Below are positions 8,678-16,439 of a stretch of 64,000 bases of DNA, in pieces (within the stretch, counting starts at the first letter, position 1; the number at the start of each line of letters is the position of its first letter). Below the pieces are notes generated by a model that was not told the origin of the DNA, did not search any database, and saw nothing but the letters and a program-made list of their open reading frames with translations. The stretch spans positions 1 through 64,000 of the forward strand of contig CAZORE010000006.1 in NCBI GenBank assembly GCA_964581815.1, written 5' to 3'. The position numbers and the translations under genes were made by a program. The DNA is from Trebonia sp964581815 (GTDB lineage Bacteria; Actinomycetota; Actinomycetes; Streptosporangiales; Streptosporangiaceae).

Positions 8678-9052
8678 GTGCCGTCCCGGCTGCTGCTTGA
8701 CGAAATGTTCCCGCAGGCCATGGCCGACCAGCTGAACGCCAAGGGACACGACGTCCGCGCGGTCGTCGCCGACCCCGAGTTCACCGGCCTGGCCGACGAG
8801 CACGTCCTCATCGGCGCCAGCGAGGCGGGCCGCGCGCTGGTCACCGCCAACATCAAGGACTACATGCCGATCGACGCGCGCTACCGCGCGGCCAGCCGGT
8901 CCCACGCCGGCCTGATCATGGTGAGCTCCAAGACGTTCCCGCAGAGCAGGGGCTACGTCGTCGCGGTCACCAGCACGCTCGACGCGCTGCTCGCCGCCGA
9001 CGGCAGCCAGCCCGGCGGTGTGGCCTTCCTGACTCGCTCGACGGGAGCCTGA
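8678..9052 (+). CDS. DUF5615 family PIN-like protein, putative toxin
   Basis: 124 residues. The N-terminal RLLLDEMFP holds the first acidic pair, GHDVRAVV follows, then GLADEHVLIGASEAGRALVT and NIKDYM, in the order and spacing of the PIN-like Mut7-C/DUF5615 fold. That family is predicted to be a metal-dependent RNase and is usually encoded behind a DUF433-type antitoxin, as here with a 3-bp spacing. The usual T-x-D-x-DF motif is altered to TANIKDY, so one acidic residue is replaced by Asn; activity may be reduced. Confidence 0.7.
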   Translation: MPSRLLLDEMFPQAMADQLNAKGHDVRAVVADPEFTGLADEHVLIGASEAGRALVTANIKDYMPIDARYRAASRSHAGLIMVSSKTFPQSRGYVVAVTSTLDALLAADGSQPGGVAFLTRSTGA

Positions 9053-9188
9053 GCGAGGCGAGCGGCGCTGGATTCTTCCCGGTGCCAGACGGCCCGGGCC
9101 GGTCCGCCGCCGGGCCGGACTGGCCGCCGGCTTCGGGCGGGCGCTCGGCCGTCGCCCGTCCGCCCGGGAACCGGCCTACGATGCTCTT

Positions 9189-9839
9189 GTGACTTATGCG
9201 CAGCAGGAGCGGGCGGCGCTTGCCGCGCTGCTCGACGAGACGGGCCCGGACGGGCCGACGCTCTGTGCAGGCTGGCAGACCCGTGACCTGGTGGCGCACC
9301 TGGTGCTGCGGGAACGCCGCCCGGACGCCGCCGCCGGGGTGATGGGCGGCCCGCTGGCCGGGCACACCGCGCGGGTGCAGCGGCAGTTCCTTGACCGCTA
9401 CCCCTACGCCGAACTCGTCACGCTGTTCCGGTCCGGGCCCCCGAAGTTGTCGGTGTTCGCGATCCCCGGCGCGGACGAGGCGACGAACGGCGTGGAGTTC
9501 TTCGTGCACCATGAGGACGTGCGGCGCGCGGCCGACGACTGGACGGAGCGGCCGCTCGAGCCGGGCCTGTCGGACATGCTGTGGCGGCGGCTCAAGGGAA
9601 TGCGCTTGTTCCTCCGCTCGGCGCCAGCCGGCGTGGTGCTCGCCAGAGAGACCCCGCCGTCCGGTGACCAGCCGGGCAAGCTTGACCTGATCGTCGCGAA
9701 GAACGCGACGCCGTCGGTGACCGTCACCGGCTCCCCGGCCGAGCTGACCCTGTGGTCGATGGGCCGGGGCCGGGCGGCGCATGTCGCCCTGGACGGACCG
9801 GACGAGGCGGTTGCAAAGCTCACCGCCTGGCGGCGCTGA
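9189..9839 (+). CDS. TIGR03085-type DinB-fold metal-binding protein
   Basis: 216 residues. The N-terminal TYAQQERAALAALLDETGPDGPTLCAGWQTRDLVAHLVLRE is characteristic of the mycothiol-dependent maleylpyruvate isomerase/DinB superfamily and specifically of TIGR03085. Candidate metal ligands are His in VAHLV, FFVHHEDVRRA, and late His residues. The C-terminal half resembles the small alpha/beta domain seen in the family (FSWGPA-like WSMGRGRAAHV). Members often lie near hisI in actinomycetes. Substrate is unknown; a mycothiol-linked reaction is inferred from the family. Confidence 0.75.
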   Translation: MTYAQQERAALAALLDETGPDGPTLCAGWQTRDLVAHLVLRERRPDAAAGVMGGPLAGHTARVQRQFLDRYPYAELVTLFRSGPPKLSVFAIPGADEATNGVEFFVHHEDVRRAADDWTERPLEPGLSDMLWRRLKGMRLFLRSAPAGVVLARETPPSGDQPGKLDLIVAKNATPSVTVTGSPAELTLWSMGRGRAAHVALDGPDEAVAKLTAWRR

Positions 9840-9891
9840 CGTTTACCCGCTGGAGGCGGGAAAGCTCATCGCCCGGCGGCGCCTGCGTCTA
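9815..9891 (+). repeat. Degenerate duplication of the 3' end of the preceding gene
   Basis: The segment 9815-9845, which spans the last codons and stop of the gene ending at 9839, recurs at 9861-9891 with 25 of 31 identical bases. The second copy is non-coding, suggesting a small 46-bp slip duplication. Confidence 0.5.
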
Positions 9892-9922
9892 ACGGCAGGA
9901 CGCCGCTAAGCCCGGGTCGCGG

Positions 9923-10117
9923 CTAGTAACGGCCGCGGCGGATCTCGCGCCGCCGGGAACCGCTGACCAGCTTGTAGGCGACGTAGCCGCCGCCGCCGAT
10001 GACCGCCACGAACAGCAGCGCGCCGAGGATGCCGAGGAGCATGTGGACCACGGTGTCCAGGATGAAGAAGACGATGATCCCGCCGATCACAACAGCGCCG
10101 ATCTTGGCCCAGTTCAT
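9923..10117 (-). CDS. Small two-helix membrane protein
   Basis: 64 residues: MNWAKIGAVVIGG then two nearly continuous hydrophobic stretches (about 5-25 and 30-50) and a strongly basic tail SGSRRREIRRGRY. AAGGGGCC precedes the ATG closely. Composition and start are consistent with a real small membrane protein; similar short proteins are common in actinomycetes. No function can be assigned. It is divergent from ppgK across 138 bp. Confidence 0.6.
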   Translation of the reverse strand: MNWAKIGAVVIGGIIVFFILDTVVHMLLGILGALLFVAVIGGGGYVAYKLVSGSRRREIRRGRY

Positions 10118-10255
10118 AACGAGGCCCCTTTCTCTTCGGACAGCTTCGATAATAGTCGTATTGGCCGCCGGCAGGGCCGGCGGCGAACCAGGTTCAGGGA
10201 AGACTCAGGGAAAACCCTGGGCAGACCGTGAACTTCCTTGGTGGGAAGGATGGAC

Positions 10256-11005
10256 ATGCAGGCACTAGGTATCGACATCGGCGGTACGGGGATCAAGGGC
10301 GCGCCGGTGGACCTAGCTACCGGGAAGCTGCTCGCCGACCGGAAGAAGATCGCCACCCCGTCCCCGTCCACGCCGGACGCCGTCACCGAGGTGGTACGCG
10401 AGCTCGTGCAGTCGTTCAGCTGGTCGGGCGTCATCGGGGCCACCTTTCCCGGCGTGGTGGTCGGCGGGACGGTCCGCACCGCGGCGAACGTGGACAAGAC
10501 GTGGATCGACCGGGACGCCGCCGCGCTGTTCGGCAAGGCGACCGGCACGGGGGTGACCGTGCTCAACGACGCGGACGCGGCCGGGGTCGCCGAGATGACG
10601 TTCGGCGCCGGGGTCGGGGTGAAGGGCACGGTGCTGATGCTGACCTTCGGCACCGGGGTCGGGTCCGCGCTGTTCACCGACGGGATCCTGGTGCGGAACA
10701 CCGAGTTCGGGCATATCGAGGTCCGCGGCAAGGACGCGGAGAAGCGCGCCTCCGAGCACGCCAAGGTCACCCACGACTGGAACTGGAAGGACTGGACCGA
10801 CCGGGTGTCGGAGTACCTGCAGCACGTGGAGGCGCTGCTGTCCCCCGACCTGATCATCGTCGGGGGCGGCATCAGCAAGGAAGCGGAGAAGTGGGTGCCG
10901 CTGCTCAGCGGGATCAGGGCGAAGGTCGTGCCCGCCGCGCTGCAGAACGACGCGGGCATCGTCGGGGCGGCGATGGTGGCCGCGGGCACGGCGGGCGGTG
11001 AGTAG
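10256..11005 (+). CDS. ppgK: Polyphosphate glucokinase (ROK family)
   Basis: Phosphorylates glucose using polyphosphate (or ATP) as donor. The product is 249 residues, the usual PpgK length and shorter than most ROK glucokinases. Motifs: phosphate 1 LGIDIGGTGIKGAPVD at the N-terminus, catalytic Asp in LNDADAAGVAE, phosphate 2 FGTGVGSALF, and TEFGHIE, followed by the C-terminal LIIVGGGISK. ROK zinc-finger cysteines are absent, as expected for PpgK. The ATG at 10256 has GGGAAGG six bases upstream; the ATG at 10250 and TTG at 10238 are badly spaced. It converges on hisF across a hairpin. Confidence 0.9.
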   Translation: MQALGIDIGGTGIKGAPVDLATGKLLADRKKIATPSPSTPDAVTEVVRELVQSFSWSGVIGATFPGVVVGGTVRTAANVDKTWIDRDAAALFGKATGTGVTVLNDADAAGVAEMTFGAGVGVKGTVLMLTFGTGVGSALFTDGILVRNTEFGHIEVRGKDAEKRASEHAKVTHDWNWKDWTDRVSEYLQHVEALLSPDLIIVGGGISKEAEKWVPLLSGIRAKVVPAALQNDAGIVGAAMVAAGTAGGE

Positions 11006-11042
11006 GGCCACCCGCAGGGGGCATGACTAGGAGTAACAGCGG

Positions 11043-11068
11043 CGGCACCAGGGATCGGGCTGGTGCTG
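11043..11068. terminator. Stem-loop between convergent ppgK and hisF
   Basis: GCACCAG (11045-11051) and CTGGTGC (11060-11066) form a perfect 7-bp stem with an 8-base loop, extended by flanking weaker pairs. It lies about 40 bp after the ppgK stop and 10 bp beyond the hisF stop, well placed to end both transcripts. There is no U-tract. Confidence 0.5.
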
Positions 11069-11077
11069 CAGTGGTGG

Positions 11078-11851
11078 TTATCTGACCGGGTAGCCGCAAT
11101 CCCGCAGCGCCCGCTTGACCTCGCCGACGCGCAGGGTGCCGAAGTGGAAGACGCTGGCGGCGAGCACCGCGTCCGCGCCCGCTTCGACGGCGGGCGCGAA
11201 GTGAGCGACCGCGCCCGCGCCGCCGCTGGCGATGACCGGGACCGAGACCGCCTCCCGGACCAGGCGGATGAGCTCCAGGTCGAAGCCTGCCTCGGTGCCG
11301 TCCGCGTCCATCGAGTTGAGCAGGATCTCGCCCGCGCCGAGTTCGGTGCCGCGCCTGGCCCAGTCCACGGCGTCGATGCCGGTGCCGGTCCGGCCGCCGT
11401 GCGTGGTGACCTCCAAGCCGCTCGGGGTCGGCGGGGTGCCCGGCCTGACCCGCCTGGCGTCCACCGACAGCACCACGCACTGGGCGCCGAACTGCCTGGC
11501 GGCCTCGCCGAGCAACTCGGGGCGGGCGATCGCGGCGGTGTTCAGCGACACCTTGTCGGCGCCCGCCCGCAGCAGGGCGTCGATATCGCCGACGGACCGG
11601 ACGCCGCCGCCGACGGTGAGCGGGATGAACACCTGCTCGGCGGTGCGCCGGACGACGTCGTACATGGTCTGCCGGCCGCCGCTCGAGGCGGTGATGTCGA
11701 GGAAGGTCAGTTCGTCGGCGCCCTCCGCGTCGTACCGGGCGGCGAGTTCCACCGGGTCGCCGGCGTCGCGCAGGTTCTCGAAGTTCACCCCCTTGACCAC
11801 CCGGCCGGCGTCTACGTCGAGGCAGGGGATGACGCGGACGGCGACGCTCAC
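11078..11851 (-). CDS. hisF: Imidazole glycerol phosphate synthase cyclase subunit
   Basis: With HisH it converts PRFAR and ammonia to imidazole glycerol phosphate and AICAR. It is 257 residues and a complete (beta/alpha)8 barrel. The catalytic Asp residues are in VIPCLDVDAGRVVKG (N-terminus) and LLNSMDADGTEAGFD (about 130). Phosphate loops are VGGGVRS and ASGGAG. The GTG start overlaps the priA TGA as GTGA, so translation is coupled. It is the last gene of the his operon. Confidence 0.96.
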   Translation of the reverse strand: MSVAVRVIPCLDVDAGRVVKGVNFENLRDAGDPVELAARYDAEGADELTFLDITASSGGRQTMYDVVRRTAEQVFIPLTVGGGVRSVGDIDALLRAGADKVSLNTAAIARPELLGEAARQFGAQCVVLSVDARRVRPGTPPTPSGLEVTTHGGRTGTGIDAVDWARRGTELGAGEILLNSMDADGTEAGFDLELIRLVREAVSVPVIASGGAGAVAHFAPAVEAGADAVLAASVFHFGTLRVGEVKRALRDCGYPVR

Positions 11852-12582
11852 TGGGCGGCCCCCCGCACGGCCGCGAGCGCCTCTTCCAGGGTGAACGCCC
11901 CGGCGTACAGCGCCTTGCCGACGATGGCGCCCTCGACGCCGAGCGCGGTGAGGCCGGCCAGGGCGCGCAGGTCGTCCAGGCTGGACACTCCGCCGCTGGC
12001 GACGACCGGGGCCTTCGTCCGTGAGCACACGTCGCGGTACAAGTCCAGGTTGGGGCCCTTGAGCATGCCGTCCTTGAGCACGTCGGTGATCACGTAGCGG
12101 GCGCAGCCGGCGGCGTCGAGGCGGCTGAGCGCCTCGTAGAGGTCGCCGCCCTCCCGCGTCCAGCCGCGGGCCGCGAGGGTTCGGCCGCGCACGTCGAGGC
12201 CGATGGCGATCTTGTCGCCGTGCCTGGCGATAACCTCGTGGACCCAGCCGGGGTTCTCCATGGCGGCGGTGCCGATGTTGACCCGGGCGCAGCCCGTGGA
12301 CAGGGCGCGCTCGAGCGAGGCGTCGTCGCGGATGCCGCCGGACATCTCGACCTTGATGTCGAGCTTGCCGGTGACCTGGGCGAGCAGTTCGGCGTTGCTC
12401 CCCCGGCCGAAGGCCGCGTCCAGGTCGACCAGGTGCAGCCACTCGGCGCCCGCGGACTGCCAGGCGAGGGCGGCATCCAGCGGGTCGCCGTAGGACGTCT
12501 CCGACCCGGCGGCGCCTTGCACGAGCCGGACCGCCTGTCCTCCGGCGACGTCAACGGCGGGCAGCAAAACCAGTGAGGTCAT
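11848..12582 (-). CDS. priA: Phosphoribosyl isomerase A (HisA/TrpF bifunctional)
   Basis: Isomerises ProFAR in histidine synthesis and, in actinomycetes, also phosphoribosyl anthranilate in tryptophan synthesis. It is 244 residues. The start LLPAVDVAGGQAVRLVQG carries the catalytic Asp, followed by AAGSETSYGDPL, and EMSGGIRDD and ASGGVSSLDD bind phosphate. The loop RGWTREGGDLYEAL contains the Trp that in PriA contacts both substrates, and no trpF is seen in the window; both support the bifunctional call. GGAG precedes the ATG by six bases. The gene overlaps hisF and lies 16 bp after hisH. Confidence 0.92.
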   Translation of the reverse strand: MTSLVLLPAVDVAGGQAVRLVQGAAGSETSYGDPLDAALAWQSAGAEWLHLVDLDAAFGRGSNAELLAQVTGKLDIKVEMSGGIRDDASLERALSTGCARVNIGTAAMENPGWVHEVIARHGDKIAIGLDVRGRTLAARGWTREGGDLYEALSRLDAAGCARYVITDVLKDGMLKGPNLDLYRDVCSRTKAPVVASGGVSSLDDLRALAGLTALGVEGAIVGKALYAGAFTLEEALAAVRGAAQ

Positions 12583-12598
12583 GGTGTCTCCAGGGATA

Positions 12599-13228
12599 TC
12601 AAAGGGTCGCCAGCCAGTTGGACAGGACGACCGCGCCGGCGTCACTGGATTTTTCCGGGTGGAACTGGGTCGCCGACACCAGGCCCTGCTCGACGGCCGC
12701 GGCGAACGGCTCGCCGTGCTCGGTGACCGTGATCTTCGCGCCCGCCTCAAGCAGCGGCGCGGCGTCGCGCATGCGCAGGGCGTAGGAGTGCACGAAGTAG
12801 AACCTGGTGCCGTCCGGGATGCCGTTGAACAGGACCGAGCCGGCCGGGGGGGCGACGGTGTTCCAGCCCATGTGCGGCAGCACCGGGGCGTCGAGGCGCT
12901 CGACGGTGCCCGGGAAGACGCCGCAGCCCTCGGTGCGCTGGCCGTGCTCCACGCCGGCGGCGAACAGCACCTGCATGCCGACGCAGATGCCGAGGACGGG
13001 GCGGCCCGCCTCGACCCGCGCCGCGATCACCTTCTCCCCGCCGATCCGCCGGATGCCGGCCATGCAGGCGGCGAACGCGCCGACGCCGGGAACGACCAGG
13101 CCGTCGCAGTTGAGCGCGGCGTCGAGGTCGGGAGTCACCGTGACGGTGGCGCCGGCGCGGGCGAGGGCCCGCTCGGCGGAGCGGAGGTTCCCAGACCCGT
13201 AGTCGAGGACCACGACTTCAGCGCTCAC
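12599..13228 (-). CDS. hisH: Imidazole glycerol phosphate synthase glutaminase subunit
   Basis: Class I glutamine amidotransferase that feeds ammonia to HisF. It is 209 residues. The nucleophile Cys is in PVLGICVGMQVLF (about residue 82); His and Glu are in ATQFHPEKSS near the C-terminus. The N-terminal VVLDYGSGNLRS is typical. The GTG start has GGAAGGA seven bases upstream. It sits 27 bp after hisB and 16 bp before priA. Confidence 0.95.
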   Translation of the reverse strand: MSAEVVVLDYGSGNLRSAERALARAGATVTVTPDLDAALNCDGLVVPGVGAFAACMAGIRRIGGEKVIAARVEAGRPVLGICVGMQVLFAAGVEHGQRTEGCGVFPGTVERLDAPVLPHMGWNTVAPPAGSVLFNGIPDGTRFYFVHSYALRMRDAAPLLEAGAKITVTEHGEPFAAAVEQGLVSATQFHPEKSSDAGAVVLSNWLATL

Positions 13229-13255
13229 AGTGCATCCTTCCGCGTGCTGCAGATG

Positions 13256-13900
13256 TCAAAGGACGCCCTTGGTCGACGGGACGCCCGGGGACCTGGGGTC
13301 GAGCGCCGCGGCCGCGCGCAGGGCGCGGGCCACGGCCTTGAACTGCGCCTCGACGATGTGATGCGGGTTACGCCCGTGCAGCACGTGGACGTGCAGGCAG
13401 ATGCCGGCCGAGTGCGCCAGGGACTCCCAGATGTGCCTGGTGAGCGTGGTGTCGTAGGTCCCGATCATCGGCGACATGCCGTCTGGCTCGGCGTGCACCA
13501 CGTAGGGGCGGCCGGACAGGTCGACGGCGGCGCGGACCAGGGTCTCGTCCAACGGGACGAGGGCGTCGCCGAACCGCTGGATGCCGGACTTGTCGCCGAG
13601 CGCCTCCTTGAGCGCCTGGCCGAGCGCGATCGAGGTGTCCTCGACCGTGTGGTGCGCGTCGATCTCGGTGTCGCCCTTGGCGCGGACGGTGAGGCCGAGG
13701 CAGCCGTGCTTGCCGAGCTGGTTGAGCATGTGGTCGAAGAAGGGGACGCCGGTCTCCACGGCGACCGGGCCGGGGCCGTCAAGGTCGACCTCCACGAGCA
13801 GCGCCGTCTCCTTGGTCTCGCGGACCACGCGGCCGGTGCGAGTGCCCGGGAGGCCGGGACGTCCAGGAGGGGCGGGAGGGCCGGGAAGAGAAGAGGTCAT
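13256..13900 (-). CDS. hisB: Imidazoleglycerol-phosphate dehydratase
   Basis: Mn-dependent dehydration of imidazole glycerol phosphate to imidazole acetol phosphate. It is 214 residues and monofunctional, without the phosphatase domain of enteric HisB. Metal motifs DAHHTVEDTSIALG and PHHIVEAQFKA and the FFDHMLNQLGKHG segment are intact. The ATG at 13900 overlaps the hisC TGA (ATGA) with GAGGAA eight bases upstream, and is preferred over an ATG 9 bp earlier. The first 25 residues are a Pro/Gly-rich extension not usual in the family. Confidence 0.95.
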   Translation of the reverse strand: MTSSLPGPPAPPGRPGLPGTRTGRVVRETKETALLVEVDLDGPGPVAVETGVPFFDHMLNQLGKHGCLGLTVRAKGDTEIDAHHTVEDTSIALGQALKEALGDKSGIQRFGDALVPLDETLVRAAVDLSGRPYVVHAEPDGMSPMIGTYDTTLTRHIWESLAHSAGICLHVHVLHGRNPHHIVEAQFKAVARALRAAAALDPRSPGVPSTKGVL

Positions 13901-14976
13901 AGGGAGCATTCCTCCGTCAGGGCTTGCTTGAATGCGTCATTCTCCGCGGGGGTGCCGACGGTGACGCGGAGCCAGCCCTTGGGGCCGGTGTTGCGGATGA
14001 GGACGCCGCGGTCGAGCAGGCCCTGCCAGACGGCGTCCCGGTCGGGGAAGACGCCGAACAGGATGAAGTTGGCGTCGCTGTCGGCGACGGTCAGGCCGCG
14101 GCCTCTGAGCCAGCCGACCAGGTCGTCGCGGTCGCGGCGGAGCGCGCCGACGGTCGCGAGCGGCTCGTCCCGGTGGGCGAGCGCGGCACGGGCGACGGCC
14201 TGGGTGACCGTGGACAGGTGATAAGGCAGCCGCACCAGGAGCAGGGCGTCAACCACGGCCGGGTCGGCGGCGAGGTAGCCGAGCCGGGTGCCCGCGGCGG
14301 CGAACGCCTTCGACATGGTGCGGCACACCACGAGCCGCGGCCTGCCGGGCAGCAGGGTGAGCGCGCTCGGTGTGCCCGCACGGGCGAACTCGATGTACGC
14401 CTCGTCGACGACGACCAGGCCGGGCGCCGCGTCGTACACCTCCTCGACGAGCGCTCGTGGTACCGAGGTGCCCGTCGGGTTGTTCGGCGAGGTGACGAAC
14501 ACGATGTCTGGCCTGGTGTCGCGCACCTGCGCGGCGGCGGTGGACAGGCCGTAGCCCGCGTCGCGGCTGCCCTCGGTCCACGCGGTGCCGGTGACCTGGG
14601 AGATCAGCGGGTGCATCGAGTAGGACGGCTCGAAGCCGAGCGCGGTACGGCCCGGGCCGCCGAACGCCTGGAGCAGCTGCTGTATGACCTCGTTGGAGCC
14701 GTTCGCGGCCCACACCTGCCGTGCGGTAAGGCCGTGGCCGAGGTAGTCGGCGAGGTCCTTGCGCAAGTCGGTGGCGTCCCGGTCGGGGTAGCGGTTGAGC
14801 GTGCCGGCGACGGCGGCGACCGCGCCGGCGATCGCCCGCTGCAGGCGCTGGCTCGGCGGGTACGGGTTCTCGTTGGTGTTCAGCTGGACAGGGACGTCAA
14901 GCTGCGGGGCGCCGTAGGGGTGCAGGTGCCGCAGGTCGGGCCGGAGCAGGCCGCGGATCTCGTCGGGTGCCGTCAC
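13897..14976 (-). CDS. hisC: Histidinol-phosphate aminotransferase
   Basis: PLP-dependent transamination of imidazole acetol phosphate to histidinol phosphate. It is 359 residues, fold type I. The substrate-binding start reads LNTNENPYPPS; SPNNPTGT, VVDEAYIEF and TMSKAFAAAGTRLGY (PLP Lys near residue 223) follow in order, then the RNTGPKGWLRVTVGTP arginine region. The GTG start overlaps the hisD stop as GTGA. Synteny and motifs make HisC, rather than another aminotransferase, secure. Confidence 0.95.
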   Translation of the reverse strand: MTAPDEIRGLLRPDLRHLHPYGAPQLDVPVQLNTNENPYPPSQRLQRAIAGAVAAVAGTLNRYPDRDATDLRKDLADYLGHGLTARQVWAANGSNEVIQQLLQAFGGPGRTALGFEPSYSMHPLISQVTGTAWTEGSRDAGYGLSTAAAQVRDTRPDIVFVTSPNNPTGTSVPRALVEEVYDAAPGLVVVDEAYIEFARAGTPSALTLLPGRPRLVVCRTMSKAFAAAGTRLGYLAADPAVVDALLLVRLPYHLSTVTQAVARAALAHRDEPLATVGALRRDRDDLVGWLRGRGLTVADSDANFILFGVFPDRDAVWQGLLDRGVLIRNTGPKGWLRVTVGTPAENDAFKQALTEECSL

Positions 14977-16322
14977 CGGCCCGCTTCTCCCTCGGGCACG
15001 CGGACGCGGACCGCGGCCACGTGCGCGGCGAGGTCCTCGGCGCCGCCGAGTGCGTCGACGCGGGGCGCCACGGCGGCGAGCGAGTCACGGTCGCACTCGA
15101 TGACGTTGACCACCTTGAGGTACGGGTACACCGACAGCCCGCTGGTGTGCCTGGCGGTGCCGCCCGTGGGGAGCACGTGGTTGGAGCCGGCCAGGTAGTC
15201 GCCCAGGGAGACCGGGCTGTACGGGCCGACGAAGATCGCGCCGGCGTTGCGGATCGCGCTCGCGACCTTGGCGGCGTCGTCGGTCTGCACCTCCAGGTGC
15301 TCCGGCGCCCAGGCATCGGACACCGCGCGGGCGGCGGAAAGGTCGTCGACGAGCACGTAGCCGGCGTTGTTGCCGAGCGCGGTGACGACGCGCTCGCGGT
15401 GCCTGGTCAGCGGCACCTGGCGGGCCAGCTCCGCGTCGACCCTGGCCGGGGTCCCGGGGTCGGTCGTGATGAGCAGGCAGGCGGCGAGCTCGTCGTGCTC
15501 GGCCTGGCCGATCAGGTCGGCGGCGAGGTAGACCGGGTCGGCGGTGTGGTCGGCGATGATGCCGATCTCGGTCGGGCCGTTCTCGCCGTCGATCCCGACG
15601 GTGCCCTGCAGCACGCGCTTGGCCGCGGCGACGTAGACATTGCCCGGGCCGGTGATCACGTCGACCGGGGCGCACTCCTGCGTGCCGTAGGCGAACATGG
15701 CCAGGGCCTGCGCGCCGCCGACCGCGTGCACCTCGGTGATGCCGAGCAGCGCGCAGGCGGCGAGGACCGCCGGGTGCGGCAGGCCGCCGAACTCCCGCTG
15801 CGGCGGCGAGGCGACCGCGATCGACCCCACGCCCGCCGCCTGGGCCGGCACCACGTTCATCACCACGGACGACGGGTAGGCGACCAGGCCACCGGGGACG
15901 TAGACGCCGGCCCGCTCGACGGGGATGAACCTAGTTGAGACGGTCAGCCCCTCGGCGGGCACGCTGTCCTTGCGGTCCGGCAGCTGCGCCTCGTGGACCA
16001 CGCGGGCGCGCCTCGCGGCCTCCTCGAGCGCGTCGCGGACCCCGGGGTCGAGGGTGGCGAGGGCATGGCTGATGGCTTCTTCGGACACCCGGGTGTGCTC
16101 GAGGTGGACGCCGTCGAAACGGAGCGTGTACTCCCGGACCGCCGCGCCGCCGCGGACGCGCACGTCCTCGGTGATGGGCTTGACCAGGTCCACGGCACGG
16201 TCGACGTCGAGCGCGGCGCGCGGCAGCACGCCGTCAAGTTCCCGCCGGGTGAGGGTGGACGCGTCGCGCCCGCGCAGGTCAATGAGGGTAGTGACGGGGC
16301 TTGCCCCGCTGTCCGAAGTCAC
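14973..16322 (-). CDS. hisD: Histidinol dehydrogenase
   Basis: Last two steps of histidine synthesis, histidinol to histidine with two NAD+. It is 449 residues. The Zn ligands are in GQAEHDE and the C-terminal GDYLAGSNHVLPTGGTAR region; catalytic Glu-His are in AWAPEHLEV. VTGPGN-like VITGPGNVYVAAAK binds NAD. It is the first gene of the operon. The GTG start lacks a good ribosome site, but TAGACT lies six bases upstream, so a leaderless transcript is possible (inference). Confidence 0.96.
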   Translation of the reverse strand: MTSDSGASPVTTLIDLRGRDASTLTRRELDGVLPRAALDVDRAVDLVKPITEDVRVRGGAAVREYTLRFDGVHLEHTRVSEEAISHALATLDPGVRDALEEAARRARVVHEAQLPDRKDSVPAEGLTVSTRFIPVERAGVYVPGGLVAYPSSVVMNVVPAQAAGVGSIAVASPPQREFGGLPHPAVLAACALLGITEVHAVGGAQALAMFAYGTQECAPVDVITGPGNVYVAAAKRVLQGTVGIDGENGPTEIGIIADHTADPVYLAADLIGQAEHDELAACLLITTDPGTPARVDAELARQVPLTRHRERVVTALGNNAGYVLVDDLSAARAVSDAWAPEHLEVQTDDAAKVASAIRNAGAIFVGPYSPVSLGDYLAGSNHVLPTGGTARHTSGLSVYPYLKVVNVIECDRDSLAAVAPRVDALGGAEDLAAHVAAVRVRVPEGEAGR

Positions 16323-16404
16323 CTGCCTAGTCTACGAACGTCGCCGGCGGCTCGCAGATCCGTCCGCATGCTGGACGCCCGCCGCCGACGACGGGCACCG
16401 ACGG

Positions 16405-16421
16405 CGCTTCTTGCTGTTATC
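16405..16421 (-). repeat. Dispersed 17-bp motif, copy 3
   Basis: CGCTTCTTGCTGTTATC on the plus strand, 19 bp beyond the stop of the minus-strand MetE-like gene. GGCG and CGCC flank it and could pair as a short stem. Confidence 0.85.
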
Positions 16422-16439
16422 CTGCCGCCAGGCGCCTTT

